64,000 bases of DNA from Chitinophaga sp. CF118 (GTDB taxonomy: Bacteria; Bacteroidota; Bacteroidia; Chitinophagales; Chitinophagaceae), in the NCBI RefSeq assembly GCF_900112615.1, contig NZ_FOMK01000008.1:188011-252010 (forward strand), given 5' to 3'. The notes under the pieces are model-generated. The model worked only from the letters and a program-made list of their open reading frames with translations, was not told the DNA's origin and searched no databases. The position numbers and the translations under genes are program-made. Below, one piece after another: positions 35,124 to 44,729 of this stretch (position 1 is the stretch's first letter; the number at the start of each line of letters is the position of its first letter).

Positions 35124-35149
35124 TTCAAAGAAGCTTACATAATAGAATT

Positions 35150-35184
35150 AACATCCGGGCTGGGAACTCACCGGGCCGGATGTT
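35150..35184 (+). terminator. Hairpin after the reductase gene
   Basis: Stem aacatccgg/ccggatgtt with a second GC-rich stem inside, 26 bp after the stop, then tatta. Weak T tract. Confidence 0.5.
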
Positions 35185-35428
35185 ATTATGATATGTAATC
35201 CCTTCAGGATTTTCGTTGGTGCATCGAATTCAGTCACATCAGAGAAGAGAAAGAGCATCAGCAACGCTCCGATCGCAATACTATACAAATATCGAAGGTA
35301 ATAGAATGCTGGCTTTTTGATAAACAAACACAGTCCAATTTCAGAGAACTCAATCGTAATCAGTTGAATATTGGGGGTTAAGGTCAAAATGCTGGTAATA
35401 TTTAGTAATTTTATCATTATATATAGTA

Positions 35429-36586
35429 TTGAAAAATATTTTGATGGAGCAACTAGTCAGTTCCCTTGTTGCGGGACCAACTTTATTACTGGCATTTTTA
35501 ATCTTTGCAAATCTTAATAAGGTAAAAAGTAGGGTTAATCGATGGTTTGGTTCCTTCATCTTATGTGTTTTCCTTATTCAGTTTAATGATCTATTAGAAA
35601 AAACTGAGTTTTTGAGAACGAGAATGCCTATAAATGATTTTCTGGGTATAACGGATTTAATTGTAGCCCCGGTTTTTTATTTTAGTGTGGCTCATTTTGT
35701 CAAACCCGACAGGAAATGGCGCGTACGGGATAATTTTCATTTTGCATTTGCTTTTATAATATTAGTTTTACTCTTGATATCACTACTAATTGAGGTAAAA
35801 CAACCACTAACAGATACCGATAAAAAAAATGCCGTTGTATTCATTACTGTTTTTAACGTAATTTTTTGTTTTCAAGTTATTTCTTATAGTATTATGGCCT
35901 ATAGGGAAATCACCGCCTATCAAAAGAATTTGTTTCTCTACACTTCAAATATGGGTGCAATTAATTTGGAATGGTTAAAGCAAGTGGTGGTTTGTGTATT
36001 GATTATAACTGGTCTTTGGTTAACTGATATTTCTTTTAAACTAGCAAAAAACAATGTCTTTTTTGACAATTTCGCTAGTCTGATTTATCTTGGCGCGATT
36101 TTTTTTATTGCCTATTTCTCTTTAAAACAAAAAGAAGTTTTTCAGCTTAGTAAACAAGAAAAAAAAGAAATTGACTCCATTATAATTGAAAATGCAAGTT
36201 TGGAAGGAACCCGAAAAAAACTGATGTCTGATGATGAATTAAAAGAAATGAAATTCAAGTTAATTCAAGTAATGGACAACAAAAAACCTTTTTTGGATGT
36301 TGAATTGAGCCTATTTAAATTAGCTTCCCAATTAGATATTTCATCTCATCTGCTTTCTTACATCATAAATAACGGCTGTAATGAAAATTTTTATCAATTT
36401 ATTAATAGGTATCGAATAGAAGAAGCAAAAAAAATGATTCAGGATCCTAACATGGAACATTTAAGTTTGATGGGAATTGCTTTTGAAGTTGGTTTCAATT
36501 CCAAAACAGTCTTCAACACTACTTTCAAGAAAATTACCAATCAAACGCCTTCCGAATTTAAAAAAGCAATTCGCCCCCCGGAGTAA
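35429..36586 (+). CDS. AraC-family regulator with membrane-spanning N-terminus
   Basis: 385 residues. The first about 235 residues hold six or seven hydrophobic segments (LVAGPTLLLAFLIF, FGSFILCVFLIQF, FIILVLLLISLLI, VVCVLIITGLWL, LIYLGAIFFIAYF). The C-terminal 120 residues are an AraC double HTH (FKLASQLDISSHLLSYIIN, LMGIAFEVGFNSKTVFNTTFKKITNQTPSEFK). Membrane AraC proteins of this type are frequent in Bacteroidota, and their signals are mostly unknown. The start may be the Met at residue 6. The gene stands upstream of an alpha/beta-hydrolase lipoprotein that it may control. Confidence 0.88.
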   Translation: MKNILMEQLVSSLVAGPTLLLAFLIFANLNKVKSRVNRWFGSFILCVFLIQFNDLLEKTEFLRTRMPINDFLGITDLIVAPVFYFSVAHFVKPDRKWRVRDNFHFAFAFIILVLLLISLLIEVKQPLTDTDKKNAVVFITVFNVIFCFQVISYSIMAYREITAYQKNLFLYTSNMGAINLEWLKQVVVCVLIITGLWLTDISFKLAKNNVFFDNFASLIYLGAIFFIAYFSLKQKEVFQLSKQEKKEIDSIIIENASLEGTRKKLMSDDELKEMKFKLIQVMDNKKPFLDVELSLFKLASQLDISSHLLSYIINNGCNENFYQFINRYRIEEAKKMIQDPNMEHLSLMGIAFEVGFNSKTVFNTTFKKITNQTPSEFKKAIRPPE

Positions 36587-36705
36587 CTGTTGTTATTATG
36601 TTTTGATTCTTTGAAAATAGGTTCGGATTCATAAATCAGAACTTTAGGATGCTAAGTAATGCTGATGTTTGTATCGAATTTACTTAAAATCCTAAAAAAG
36701 CAATA

Positions 36706-37593
36706 ATGATCTGTAAAAAAACACCAGAAAGTTTAAACCTGAACAAAGCCAGCATAATTAGACTATTATGCCATTTTATACTTACTATTTCGGCAGTCTT
36801 TCTCGTCTCTTGCCATAAAAAAGTTATTACTCCGGAATACCCGGGAACTTTAGTAGAACTGGGAACTCATAAATTGATGGCGTATACGGTATCAAAACAA
36901 TCAAAATATTTAGTTGTTTTTGAATCAGGTCTTGGGAACGATCATACGGCCTGGTATAGCACCGGAAAATCTACGGAAATTCTATCCATATCTACTTTCT
37001 TAAATTCTGATGTTTTGCTGTATGATAGAGCTGGTTATGGAAAATCAGGATTTAACACTGAACCGAGAAATATAAGTAAATTATCGGGAGAGCTTGAAAA
37101 AGTGGTAGATATATTTGCAAACGGCAGAAAAGTATTGCTTGTAGGACATTCATTAGGAGGCTTTATTATTAGAGATTATGCTATAAGAAATCCTAAAAAA
37201 GTTGCCGGTTTACTATTTGTTGATACTTCTCATGAAAAGTACGGTCGTCCTTCGCAAGGCCTGATAGACTCTTCTTATAACACTTCTAAAACTGCTTATG
37301 GTGCAAATTCAGGTATAGCATCAGAAACCCTGCAATTAATTGAGGATTTTAAATACATGGCAGGATTACCTAATTTGCCTGACGTTCCGGTTATTGCAAT
37401 AACAAGTATGAAAATTGAAGCAAATCATGATGCAGCAGAGATGCAATTACGATACGAGTCTGTAGAATCCCTTAAGGTTGGGTTGACTGACTTTACGCAT
37501 ATTACGACAGTAAATTCCGGACATTATATTCAACTGGAGGAGCCTGAACTTGTTTTAGGTAATATCAAGCTATTGTTGTCAAAATTTCCTTAA
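36706..37593 (+). CDS. Alpha/beta-hydrolase lipoprotein
   Basis: 295 residues with a lipoprotein signal (ISAVFLVSCHKKV) near residue 36. The oxyanion region VFESGLGNDHTAW, the nucleophile elbow GHSLGGF, an acid near VIAITSMK and a late His in NSGHYIQLEEPEL give a complete Ser-Asp/Glu-His triad. It should be an esterase or peptidase acting outside the cytoplasm; the substrate is unknown. It follows the AraC regulator by 119 bp. Confidence 0.82.
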   Translation: MICKKTPESLNLNKASIIRLLCHFILTISAVFLVSCHKKVITPEYPGTLVELGTHKLMAYTVSKQSKYLVVFESGLGNDHTAWYSTGKSTEILSISTFLNSDVLLYDRAGYGKSGFNTEPRNISKLSGELEKVVDIFANGRKVLLVGHSLGGFIIRDYAIRNPKKVAGLLFVDTSHEKYGRPSQGLIDSSYNTSKTAYGANSGIASETLQLIEDFKYMAGLPNLPDVPVIAITSMKIEANHDAAEMQLRYESVESLKVGLTDFTHITTVNSGHYIQLEEPELVLGNIKLLLSKFP

Positions 37594-38004
37594 GAGAAAC
37601 TATTGAAATCAAATCCTTTTTTTTAAAGGAAGCAAAAAATCTTACAGTTGAGGAATTACGTAAAATGTGTGCGCAAATTCCTGGATTGTTAGCTATATAA
37701 ATTATATATAGTTAAATTCTTTGACCTGCGCTGAAAATGCATTTATGCAATATTTTTGTTCTGACGTTGGTACAACATGATACTGAATATCTGCCGAGAT
37801 GTTCCGTTGCATTTCAATTGGACTTTCACAAAGAGAAATGCAATGATTTTTGAGCAACCCAAACTTAGTGTATGAAACGCACCAGTTTTGGAATAAAATT
37901 CCGTATCAGTATCGGAATAATTAGTTTTCAAATTTTTATAAAATGCTCACATGACAATTGTAATAAATGTCGTTTTATTACAAACTCGTATTAATGAATT
38001 GCTT
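37594..38004. other. Intergenic; only a short C-terminal-like remnant
   Basis: A 25-codon open stretch near 37620-37700 (KEAKNLTVEELRKMCAQIPG, then a stop) has no start and may be the tail of a lost gene. Nothing else was recognised. Confidence 0.3.
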
Positions 38005-39525
38005 ATGAAAAAAAGAACAATAGTTTTAATAGGATTCATAATATTAAAATTCTTATTGCAATATATTTTAATAAGCCCTGAATACGATTTACAACGGGAT
38101 GAATATTTACATCTTGATCAGGCACACCACCTGGCATGGGGCTATTTATCGGTACCTCCCGTGACTTCTTGGATTTCCTTTCTGATTCTGCTACTAGGAA
38201 ATTCAATCTTCTGGATTAAGTTCTTTCCTGCGCTATTTGGAGCCTTGACTATCCTGATTGTATGGAAGGCAATTGAAGAATTAGACGGAGATCTGTTTGC
38301 CTTAACTACAGGAGCAGTCTGTGTATTATTTTCAGCCATATTGGCTTTAAATACCCTCTATCAGCCTAATTCATTAGATGTTCTGAGCTGGACGGCCTTT
38401 TATTTCTGCATCATAAAGTATATAAATTCCGAAAAGCAGAAATGGCTGTTGCTTGCCGCCATTGTTTTCGCCGTTGGATTCCTGAATAAATACAACATAA
38501 TATTCCTGCTCCTTGGGTTTCTTCCAGCACTTGTACTATCACCTCAACGAAAAGTATTTACCCGTAAGGGATTCTATCTGGCAGTTTTACTTGTATTATT
38601 ACTTATTTTTCCGAATTTGCTATGGCAATACAACAACGATTTTCCGGTTGTTCGCCACATGAAAGAGTTATCGCGCTACCAATTGGTGAATGTAAGCAGG
38701 GAAAGTTTTTTAAAATCCCAGTTGCTATTCTTTTTTGGTGCAGCTGTTGTAATTTTATCTGGATTAGGTGCTTTGGTATTATACAGGCCGTTTCAAAAAT
38801 ACAGGCTCTTCTTCTGGACATTCATCTTAACCTTATCTATTTTCATTTACTTTAAGGCAAAAGATTATTATGCCATGGGAGTATATCCGATTTACATGGC
38901 TTTGGGCGCTGTTTTTCTTTCAAGGACATTGTCAGGAGACTGGAAAAGATATTTACGTCCTTTTGTAATTATTATCCCCTTGCTTGTCTTCTTTCCAATG
39001 TACAAGGTTGCTTTTCCTAATAATGGTCCCGAATATATCTTGAAACACCAGCAGCAATATAAAAGATTAGGACGTCTTCGCTGGGAGGATGGTAAAAACC
39101 ATGCTTTACCGCAGGACTTTGCAGACATGCTTGGATGGAAGGAACTGGCACACAAAGTGGATAGTATCTATGCGCAGCTTCCTACCTGGAGCAAGACCCT
39201 GGTGCTTTGTGATAATTATGGACAGGCAGGCGCCATAAATTATTATTCTGAAAAAGGTATACAAGCAGTCTCATTTAATGCCGATTATATCAATTGGTTT
39301 GTACTGAATGAGCGGTATGAAAACCTGATCAGAGTGAAAGACTATTATGACAGGGATGATGAACTGCAACAAACAGGTGCTTATTTCCATACCGGGGTGG
39401 CAGCTGATTCTATCACCAATCCGAATGCAAGAGAATATCGAACAACAATTTTCCTTTTTACGGGCGCCAAAATCGACATAAGGCAGCGAATAGAAGATGA
39501 AATTGTAGAAGAGAGAAAATATTAG
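38005..39525 (+). CDS. Family 39 (ArnT/PMT-like) glycosyltransferase
   Basis: 506 residues from the ATG at 38005 (MKKRTIVLIGFIILKF); an upstream in-frame ATG at 37951 lacks support. YDLQRDEYLHLDQAHHL with Asp-Glu in the first periplasmic loop, followed by GYLSVPPVTSW, is the signature of lipid-linked sugar transferases of the ArnT/PMT_2 group. About ten membrane segments follow, with a soluble C-terminal domain of about 150 residues. It would move a sugar from polyprenyl phosphate to protein or lipid A. No pathway partners are adjacent. Confidence 0.85.
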   Translation: MKKRTIVLIGFIILKFLLQYILISPEYDLQRDEYLHLDQAHHLAWGYLSVPPVTSWISFLILLLGNSIFWIKFFPALFGALTILIVWKAIEELDGDLFALTTGAVCVLFSAILALNTLYQPNSLDVLSWTAFYFCIIKYINSEKQKWLLLAAIVFAVGFLNKYNIIFLLLGFLPALVLSPQRKVFTRKGFYLAVLLVLLLIFPNLLWQYNNDFPVVRHMKELSRYQLVNVSRESFLKSQLLFFFGAAVVILSGLGALVLYRPFQKYRLFFWTFILTLSIFIYFKAKDYYAMGVYPIYMALGAVFLSRTLSGDWKRYLRPFVIIIPLLVFFPMYKVAFPNNGPEYILKHQQQYKRLGRLRWEDGKNHALPQDFADMLGWKELAHKVDSIYAQLPTWSKTLVLCDNYGQAGAINYYSEKGIQAVSFNADYINWFVLNERYENLIRVKDYYDRDDELQQTGAYFHTGVAADSITNPNAREYRTTIFLFTGAKIDIRQRIEDEIVEERKY

Positions 39526-39623
39526 CAAATTGTTGCTCTTGCCTTTTTGGCACTACCACTTGTAAAAACTAGATCAGATGATTTATGAAAAATTAGTCAA
39601 TTGTTGGGGTATGTTATTAATGG

Positions 39624-39706
39624 AAATGGCAAAACGCCAGAGGTAATACCTCCGGCGTTTTGCCATTTCTCTAAGTGCCCAGTAGTGGTAGGTTTTCGAA
39701 CCAACT
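39624..39706 (-). repeat. tRNA-3'-end-like repeat with hairpin, copy R4
   Basis: Long hairpin aaatggcaaaacgcc/ggcgttttgccattt (39624-39668), then agtgcccagtagtggtagg and ttttcgaaccaact. On the minus strand: TTCGAAAACCTA CCACT ACTGGGC A. Confidence 0.75.
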
Positions 39707-39905
39707 GGTGTTGACTATCAGTAAACTTATGCTAGAATAACAGTACCCTTACCAGAAACCTAATGCAGTTCTGATAGCTTCCTCAACTGGACAAAACGGT
39801 CCTAAGCCCTCAATATTAAAATTGCTCCTGAGCAACAATGGTGGCTGTGCTATAAACTTAGATTCCGTACCATGATGCTGCTGGGCGCCGTGAACCTCTT
39901 TCTTT

Positions 39906-40481
39906 TTAATCTTTTAACCCGAGATACGCTTTTACCTTGGTATAATCGGACCAGTTTACCGGAGCTGCCGATCTTGCCGCTGTATTGCCGGGTATGATCA
40001 TGTACCGGTATTGTTGATACTTTGTACCATCATTGGCCAATGCGGTACCCACGTTCGCATTGGAATACAGCTGAATCTTCTGCGTGTAAGCCGTGACATT
40101 GATGTAAAGACCGGAGCTGGCATTATAAGGCAACGGATAAATGACAGGATCACTTGCATACTTAGTGTTGATATATACTTTTACATCTGCGGTACTCAGC
40201 AGTGCCTGGGTGAGTTTAGGTACGTCAATAATGGCATAGAAGCCTACCGTATCAATACTACCGTCTGAATTATGTAAGGTGTCGGGCTTATACGACACAT
40301 CCAGCCATCCGGAATAAATCACAGTGCCGGCGGTGGTATCACCAGCAGGACCAGCAGGACCAGCAGGACCAGCAGGACCAGCGGGTCCCGTAGCGCCATC
40401 TTTACCGCAGGATATCATGAACATAACAAACAATAGTCCAGACAGCAGGACTAATGGGGAAATAAGATTACGTCTTTTCAT
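39906..40481 (-). CDS. Lipoprotein with short collagen-like GPA repeat
   Basis: 191 residues from the ATG giving MKRRNLISPLVLLSG and the lipobox MISCGKDG. Six GPA triplets follow directly, encoded by near-identical 9-bp units (40342-40390), then a beta-rich domain (YSGWLDVSYKPD, VYINTKYASDPVIYPLPYN) and YRYMIIPGN. In Chitinophagaceae such proteins are surface lipoproteins; the triplets may form a triple-helical stalk or spacer. The repeat number is likely to vary by slippage. The upstream in-frame ATG at 40565 lacks a signal and is not preferred. Confidence 0.7.
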   Translation of the reverse strand: MKRRNLISPLVLLSGLLFVMFMISCGKDGATGPAGPAGPAGPAGPAGDTTAGTVIYSGWLDVSYKPDTLHNSDGSIDTVGFYAIIDVPKLTQALLSTADVKVYINTKYASDPVIYPLPYNASSGLYINVTAYTQKIQLYSNANVGTALANDGTKYQQYRYMIIPGNTAARSAAPVNWSDYTKVKAYLGLKD

Positions 40482-40843
40482 ATTTGAGTTTGTGTTAGGG
40501 GCATGAAGGTTAAGGATTTCACACCTGATTCTGATTAAGGGAGCCAAAATACAAATTTTTCTCAAAAACTAGTAGCAGACCAGTTCTTCCTGGCTTTGTT
40601 GAGTTTTTGTTTAATGCCCTTGTCTATTTATCCTTCAGTGCGGAATTAATAGTGTCAATTAGTTTCCGTCATCTTTTCTCTATCGATCTTCTCAAAGGTG
40701 GTTAGGCACCTTTAAGTCGTTATTTTCATTATTTCTATTCGTAAACCCTGAATTTAGTGATTGTAAATAAATGCGGAAAGAGAAATTATAGGTAATGTAG
40801 ATCATTTGTAGTAGTAAGAATGGGGGGAAATCCGCTTAAATGA

Positions 40844-41035
40844 TCCAAATTTGACAAGGCAATCAATATTTGGCATACTTTCCTCACCGATGCGGAGTAT
40901 GCCTTGAAAAAACAACAGGGAGTAAATGCTATCCTCGATTTGCTTGATGAGCATAACCCCCGGTTGCACGTGACCACACACGCAAAAGCTATGTTTAATA
41001 CAGTTCCTTTACCGCTGCATCGCCTTATTTCTTAA
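40844..41035 (+). pseudogene. C-terminal gene fragment without start
   Basis: A 63-codon open frame begins after a TGA and ends at TAA 14 bp before the next start. Codon use is gene-like (KFDKAINIWHTFLTDAEYAL, LDLLDEHNPRLHVTTHAKA). No ATG is available, so it is a 5'-truncated gene of unknown family. Confidence 0.5.
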
Positions 41036-41049
41036 TTATACCCAACAAT

Positions 41050-42471
41050 ATGAATCAACACGTTACATTAATCAACAACCAAACATTCCCATTTCCGTTT
41101 ATAGGAGCAGGTTATGCAAACTACAACAATTGGACTGGGGTAGACGTTCGCTTTGTTACCAGGCCCGATGACGACCAGATAGAAAAGATCATTAAACTGG
41201 CCCCGCCACCTATTAAGCCTCATCCCAGAGGATTCGAAGGCCAGATGCTGGCGGCGTTCAGCAGCGGGTGGAATGTACTGCATACGAATATTCAGGAAGC
41301 ATATGACCCCACAGCTATAGAGGAGGGAGAAATTGAGTCCGGTAAGTTTGATGATTACGACGAAGATATGTCAGTGTTTACCGCCAGCAGAAAATCCCTG
41401 GATGCTTTTGAAGATGATATTGAACGCTGGTTATTGCAAATACATGCCTTTTGCCCCATTGAGTTTGCGTATCGCACTGAAATTGAGGAGGCTGGTGGCA
41501 CCAGATTATCTAACTGGCATCATACCAGCCTGGAAGCTATACCTGGGTTGCTTCAAAAATGGGAACAGGACCCTGGCACTTATCAACAAAATGAAGAGGA
41601 ACTGGAGCAGTTTAGGTTGGCAGTGAAAACGATCTTTCATTATGGACAACTAGATTTTGAAACTCCATCCGAGCCCCTGATAGAATACCTGTTTCCGGAA
41701 TTCTTATTGGCAAAACTTTTTGACAATCCTGACATATCGAAAACATTGGCATTTTACCGGAAGCATAGAAAAAACGAAAAAGTGAACAGGTCAGCAGAAC
41801 AATTGGTTATAAACCTCGATATTCAAAAGGAATATGCCAAATTGAACCGGTTGGCCGAAGAAGTGCTCGACGCTAATACCCCGGATTATCCTTTTATGTT
41901 GCCACATGTAGATAAAATTGCTTTTGCTGCTATTATGGAGAACAACCAACCCCTGATAGACAGGCTGGTTCGACAACTTTCTAGCCGGCAGTACGGATTA
42001 ACCAGTTCTTCCGGTAATTGTGCCTCTTGTGATTATGCCAGTAATATCGGGGCATATGCTTACAAATTTCATTATAAAGATAATAAAGATGCTTTTATTC
42101 AAGCCAGGCGTTTGTACGAAATAGCATTGGATATACAACCACCCGAACCTTGTAAATTAAGGTTGAAAGTATACTGCAATGCCCTGTGGATTTTGCAACA
42201 CGACAATACCGGCCTTCCGGTTGATAAAGTCCTTAATGAGAAGTTCCTGGCAAAGTGCCTGCCGTATGGATCTGGTAATCCGGCTATTTTCTTTAATGCA
42301 TTGTGTTTGTATGTTGAAATGAATGAGTTTGACAAGGCATTGCAATGTTACAACCAGGCTATTAATTACAAATACAACGACATTCAAATAATGAAAGACC
42401 AGATACTATCTGAAAAGGCGTTAGCTGAGTTTAAAAACTATCCGCCGCTGAAAGCGATATTAAACCAATAA
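41050..42471 (+). CDS. Hypothetical protein with TPR-like C-terminus
   Basis: 473 residues with no signal peptide. The N-terminal half is acidic and unfamiliar (TGVDVRFVTRPDDDQIEKII, GFEGQMLAAFSSGWNVL). The C-terminal about 150 residues look like paired helices (RLYEIALDIQPPEPCKLRLK, LCLYVEMNEFDKALQCYNQA), consistent with tetratricopeptide repeats. CASCDYASNIGAYA could bind metal but is not a known motif. Large cytosolic proteins of this type are common among immunity-like genes in Bacteroidota accessory regions; that role is only a guess. Confidence 0.6.
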   Translation: MNQHVTLINNQTFPFPFIGAGYANYNNWTGVDVRFVTRPDDDQIEKIIKLAPPPIKPHPRGFEGQMLAAFSSGWNVLHTNIQEAYDPTAIEEGEIESGKFDDYDEDMSVFTASRKSLDAFEDDIERWLLQIHAFCPIEFAYRTEIEEAGGTRLSNWHHTSLEAIPGLLQKWEQDPGTYQQNEEELEQFRLAVKTIFHYGQLDFETPSEPLIEYLFPEFLLAKLFDNPDISKTLAFYRKHRKNEKVNRSAEQLVINLDIQKEYAKLNRLAEEVLDANTPDYPFMLPHVDKIAFAAIMENNQPLIDRLVRQLSSRQYGLTSSSGNCASCDYASNIGAYAYKFHYKDNKDAFIQARRLYEIALDIQPPEPCKLRLKVYCNALWILQHDNTGLPVDKVLNEKFLAKCLPYGSGNPAIFFNALCLYVEMNEFDKALQCYNQAINYKYNDIQIMKDQILSEKALAEFKNYPPLKAILNQ

Positions 42472-42562
42472 CAGATCATTGTGAGGTAAAGTGCTCTGGT
42501 ATTGCCGGCCATGCCTAATGAGGTAGAAAGCTCGTATATGTTCAACTTGATAATATGTCAAT

Positions 42563-42730
42563 TTACCCGGTGACCTTTAAAGATTCAAAATGCAGTATAC
42601 CATCCTCCACTTTAATAGAGGAACTGACAGCAGGTGGGTTATTGTCCTTAACATCGGCGTCCTTTTTACAGGGCACGAGAATACCTGCAAATAAAATACA
42701 GAATGAGGCAACGGTTAATTTGAGTTTCAT
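42563..42730 (-). pseudogene. Truncated lipoprotein gene (55 codons)
   Basis: MKLKLTVASFCILFAG then LVPCKKDADV is a standard lipoprotein signal; SSIKVEDGILHFESLKVTG then stops. Lipoproteins of this type normally continue for hundreds of residues after 'DGILHFES', so this is a 5' remnant. Confidence 0.6.
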
Positions 42731-42861
42731 AGTACTGTGTGTCGTGATTTATGTGAAAAATTAAAGACGATGTTGATTTTCTATAAAGACAATTTCTTTA
42801 AGGTATGTTTCTTTTCATAATGTGGGCTCTTCATTCATGATCAGGGGTTCAAATTTTGCCT

Positions 42862-42978
42862 TTACGGGGTATCGAATACTTCGCTGTCATCAGTGAAAGG
42901 AGACGGACCTTGCGATATTTGCTTATATTGTTGATCGTGATAAAATATTTCGGTTCTTTTCCCATTAAAAATTACTTC
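42862..42978 (-). pseudogene. C-terminal gene fragment
   Basis: An open frame with EVIFNGKRTEIFYHDQQ and PFTDDSEVFDTP then TAA, with no start. It runs out of the end of the integrase fragment in another frame, so the two were probably joined by a deletion. Confidence 0.4.
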
Positions 42979-43174
42979 TCCATTGGCTTTTCTTTGCTTC
43001 CAGGATTTTCAGCGCCTCTTTGTTGAAGTTCTTCTGTTCCTGACCATTGGGCCTGGCATAAATAAAGATACCGGTAGAAGACCGTTGTCCCGGTCCACGT
43101 CCAAGGTCATAAAAGAAATGAATTTTATCTCCTTTCTTGTTTAGCTTTTCTCCAATGTTTATAAAAGTGCTTTT
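42965..43174 (-). pseudogene. Integrase (tyrosine recombinase) N-terminal fragment
   Basis: A 69-codon frame with KIHFFYDLGRGPGQRSSTGIF and NKEALKILEAKKSQ. This matches the Arm-DNA-binding N-terminus of Bacteroidota phage-type integrases. No in-frame ATG and no catalytic domain remain. It shows that a mobile element once integrated or decayed here. Confidence 0.6.
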
Positions 43175-43314
43175 TTAATGGTGACAGCAGAGAGGCTCAA
43201 TGAATGTGCCATGCCAATAAAAAAATACCCTGTTGGAATAACGTCTAAGAGCAAACGGGAGTTCCTGTGAAAAGGTGAGAAAAAGAAACTTCAAATTAAT
43301 TTTTGTAACCTGGC

Positions 43315-43484
43315 AGACAAACCCGAAGTTATATTTGGATTTGAATGGGTTTCGTTTGGATGTCCAGGTATTATATTCGTAAATTCATAAAACAAATACG
43401 TTCAGATAAATTGTGACAATAGACATTGAAATAAAACAACGAACCGCTAACAAGCGCTTGGCAAAAAAGCGGGCTCAGTGCTTA
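43315..43484 (+). repeat. Duplicated gene tail, copy B (degenerate)
   Basis: About 170 bp matching 32037-32207. A C-to-T change turns the Gln codon CAA into TAA, so this copy is a pseudogene tail. The identity ends at gctcagtgctta in both copies. It is followed by a small hairpin, tgtaaatg/catttaca. Confidence 0.85.
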
Positions 43485-43595
43485 ATTGTAAATGTTTCTC
43501 ATTTACAGGCTTTTTTAATTTTCAACCTGTCAAATCATATCAACGGATATCATAAGTCTATTGAGTAAATCGTTGAGTACAATGCGGCATACAAT

Positions 43596-44729
43596 TTAGC
43601 GAGGCTTTTCAGTTAAAAGCCTCGCTATTTCAAGAGGAATATCCCTGTAAACAGGCAGGCCTGGATAATCGCCGTTACATAATACTACGATGCCTAATCC
43701 CTTATCAGGAAACAGCGTGAGGCTGCATGAATAGCCAACATCAACTCCTACGTGGAAAAAGTAATTACCATATTCTTTTGATTCTCTTTTCCACCAGGCC
43801 AAACAAAGAAACAGACCGGGATACGCAATATTATGTGTCGGGGTCCACATTTGAAGCAGTGTTTCCCGTTTTATTACGCCACGATAACTGTTTGTACTGT
43901 CGTTATAGATAGCCAGCATTTCAAGCATCCATTTTGACAGATCAGAGGAACAAGTGTTTAACGTGCCACAGGGACTATGCTCTTTATTGAAAGGGTATAC
44001 GTTTGATATTTGTACATTTTTTGAAGTACTATCTATGATATGTGGAGTGCTTTTCCTGGCAGGTTCTATTTTAGCCAAATCAAAACTACTATGGGTCATT
44101 CCGGAGGGCTTCAAAACCTTTTCGTATTCATAATCCTCAAAACTTTGATTCGCTGTTCTTTCTACTATGTAACCTAAAATATCAAAGGCTGGATTACTGT
44201 AGTGGATATCAATTCCTGGTGTGAAGCTTAGTGTTGAAAACCTTGATGGCAACACAAAATGCTTAAGCGCAGTCTTACTATTGTTGGGGTGTTCCCAGTT
44301 ATAATCAGTAATATCCGGTATGCCGGAAGTATGATTAAGTAGCTGTTTGAGGGTGATATCTTTTACCCGTTCGTCTTTCATTTTAAATGCGGGCAAATAA
44401 TAAATCAATTTGTTATTGATATCCAGTTTACTCTGTTCCACTAACTGCATGATAGCGGTTGCTGTAAACAGCTTTGAAATGGACGCCGCATGAAAATTCG
44501 TGAGGGAATCCACCGGTTTGTTGGTTTGCAATTTTATTGTTCCATATCCCTTTGTGTAATATGACTTATTGTTGCGGATGATGCCAATTGAAATACCAAC
44601 TATATTAGTGGCTTTTATATACCTGTTGATTATTGTGTCAATTTTTTCTTGTAGTTTCAGATCTGTGGTTTGGCCATAAGTATTGTTCAACACAAGCAGG
44701 AATAATAAAAGGGATGCTATTTTATTCAT
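43596..44729 (-). CDS. Serine hydrolase, beta-lactamase/penicillin-binding family
   Basis: 377 residues with a signal peptide (LLLFLLVLNNTYGQ). Family motifs: ASISKLFTATAI (SxxK), HYSNPAFDILGYI (YxN) and FHVGVDVGYSCSL (HxG replacing KTG). These define class C beta-lactamase-related esterases and D-aminopeptidases rather than true resistance enzymes. It is periplasmic. The gene stands between the 42.5-43.5 kb debris and a long spacer with R5. Confidence 0.87.
   Translation of the reverse strand: MNKIASLLLFLLVLNNTYGQTTDLKLQEKIDTIINRYIKATNIVGISIGIIRNNKSYYTKGYGTIKLQTNKPVDSLTNFHAASISKLFTATAIMQLVEQSKLDINNKLIYYLPAFKMKDERVKDITLKQLLNHTSGIPDITDYNWEHPNNSKTALKHFVLPSRFSTLSFTPGIDIHYSNPAFDILGYIVERTANQSFEDYEYEKVLKPSGMTHSSFDLAKIEPARKSTPHIIDSTSKNVQISNVYPFNKEHSPCGTLNTCSSDLSKWMLEMLAIYNDSTNSYRGVIKRETLLQMWTPTHNIAYPGLFLCLAWWKRESKEYGNYFFHVGVDVGYSCSLTLFPDKGLGIVVLCNGDYPGLPVYRDIPLEIARLLTEKPR

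Noticed and set aside
35148..35417. An 89-codon minus-strand frame with a hydrophobic stretch
   Set aside because: It overlaps the reductase terminator and has no recognisable family; the hydrophobic segment alone is not enough.
42555..42764. A plus-strand frame of 69 codons
   Set aside because: It is the antisense of the truncated lipoprotein gene at 42563-42730, which has a real signal peptide.
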